64,000 nt of DNA from NCBI GenBank assembly GCA_054601695.1, contig BAAHQB010000045.1, forward strand, positions 868,001 to 932,000, in the 5' to 3' direction. Position 1 is the stretch's first letter. Every line of letters starts with the position of its first letter. The position numbers and the translations under genes were made by a program. Below, piece by piece: positions 55,536-64,000 of the stretch. This DNA comes from Amorphochlora amoebiformis (lineage: Eukaryota > Cercozoa > Chlorarachniophyceae). The notes below the pieces were generated by a model that did no database searches, had not been told where the DNA came from, and saw only the letters and a list, made by a program, of their open reading frames with translations.

Positions 55536-56537
55536 GATGGGAAACGACAAGCAGAAGCCATCAACAACCAGTAGTCTTTTATTAAGTTGAAACAGGAGCT
55601 AATTATTAAGTTGTTCTAATCAATATTATTGTCGTTGCAGCTAGAGGCTGTAGAAAACATGTAGACATGTCTTATGCTGCACAGCAATATTTATATCTTG
55701 TACCAGGCTTGAATCGCCGCTTGATACATTCGATAACATTTCAGAAATTCAGATAAGTACGTTTGTACATGTACTCACACAAACTCTCTAGAGCACATGT
55801 TTACGTTCTACTATATATACTAGTATTGACGCACATCATACGTACCATCAAGTTGGCTTGGTGAGCGCGACGAACCTTCGTGACCCGGCACTTCAAATAT
55901 CACATTTTACGACTCACTAGGCCCATTGAATTTACTCGTATCATGAGTCCGATTCGCTGACGGTCAATCCAAGCATGCGTACGAGTATCCGGAGTATACT
56001 GTTACGTATCCAATGCTATACGTTCGCATACGCATGAGAATGTATGCGGCATCACTAGTAACATGCCGCATACGTTTACATACAATATTAACACATTCCG
56101 TATATGCGTACGTACTAATACGTAGTACTATACCCTAGATACGCATGTACATAAGTTCGTATATGCGCATCATCTGTATATTTATATCGTTTTTAACGTA
56201 AAAGTTTGTCCAGATAGTATGCGTATATCATCGTTCACATATGCGATAGCACGTACGTACGTACGTACGTACGTACGTATAAATGTACAAATATACAAAC
56301 ATTCATTTTTGTAGTTTACGTACCACTTATGTATATGCCAAAATGCATCTTGTGCGTGTGCGACTCGTAAATATTAATGTACGCAAGCAGTACGAACTAA
56401 GTATGCAGGGTATGCTGGACATCAGACTCTTGAATTTAAAACTTGCAAATGCTTCCTCACGCACCGCTTAACCCATCTATCTATCTACCTACCCACTTGA
56501 AGCTTACATGATATACAACGTGTGTGACTACGCCATA
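55536..56537. other. intergenic region between convergent genes, CGTA-rich
   Basis: Unique sequence with no exon seen. 55980-56280 is unusually rich in CGTA/TACG and CATACG motifs and ends in a pure (ACGT)n run at 56250-56279. This differs from the TA tracts elsewhere. Confidence 0.6.
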
Positions 56538-63656
<7,119 letters not shown>

Positions 63657-63699
63657 CTATATAGACATATATATATACATACATTACATTATGTTATAT

Positions 63700-63791
<92 letters not shown>

Positions 63792-63850
63792 TTATGTATA
63801 TAAATATATATATCATATATACATATATATGTATGTATAGACATATATAA

Positions 63851-63887
<37 letters not shown>

Positions 63888-64000
63888 TGTATAGATTGTA
63901 CATATATTTGTACATATACATGTATATATGTGTAATACTGTATTTATTATTCAACATATATGTATATAGGTGAAAAAAAAAAAAAAAAAAAAAAAAAAAA
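63657..64000. repeat. TA tracts and terminal 28-base A run
   Basis: TA runs with a 28-base poly(A) at 63973-64000 that runs to the window edge. There is no exon. Upstream exons of the minus-strand gene would lie beyond the edge or at unrecognised sites here. Confidence 0.8.

Overview
This is nuclear DNA from a eukaryote, almost certainly a protist. Genes are cut into many short exons with ordinary GT...AG introns. The introns are inflated by (TA)n and, less often, (CT)n, (TTA)n and (GA)n microsatellites. TTAGGG-type telomere-like repeats lie inside introns and between genes. One protein ends in a CCT domain (CONSTANS/TOC1 type), which is best known from plants and algae, so a microalga is the most natural guess; I do not name a taxon. 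Nearly all long open frames in the window are translated microsatellite (Tyr-Ile, Ser-Leu and Arg-Glu runs) and are not genes. The real exons were found by reading the islands between TA tracts and requiring acceptor, donor and codon phase to agree from exon to exon.

Layout. 607-11701 (+): unrecognised multi-exon gene, 5' end outside or hidden. 12778-19131 (+): complete 15-exon PPPDE/DeSI-type peptidase gene. 21695-24302 (-): TMEM223-like inner mitochondrial membrane protein. It shares a 73-base divergent promoter with 24376-31170 (+), a complete 19-exon gene for an RNA-binding protein with four KH domains. 33380-35684 (+): complete 8-exon CCT-domain gene. 36449-47608 (-): multi-exon gene with an OTU-like segment and a zinc ribbon. 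About 48.5-55535 (+): PHD plus extended-PHD chromatin-reader gene. 56538 to 63656 (-): unrecognised helical protein whose 5' end is not resolved.

The genes do not form one pathway. They are a mix of RNA binding, chromatin reading, transcription, protein (de)modification and mitochondrial functions. The shared theme is architecture. Exons are very short (20-270 nt), intergenic gaps can be tiny, some introns are only 22-36 nt, and others are hundreds to thousands of bases of microsatellite.

The strongest unexplained signal is a repeated rearrangement: the 3' end of an exon, its 5' splice site and the first bases of the intron are duplicated into the downstream TA tract, from once up to twelve extra times, in several genes on both strands. 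Telomere-like repeats that abut splice sites are a second recurring signal.
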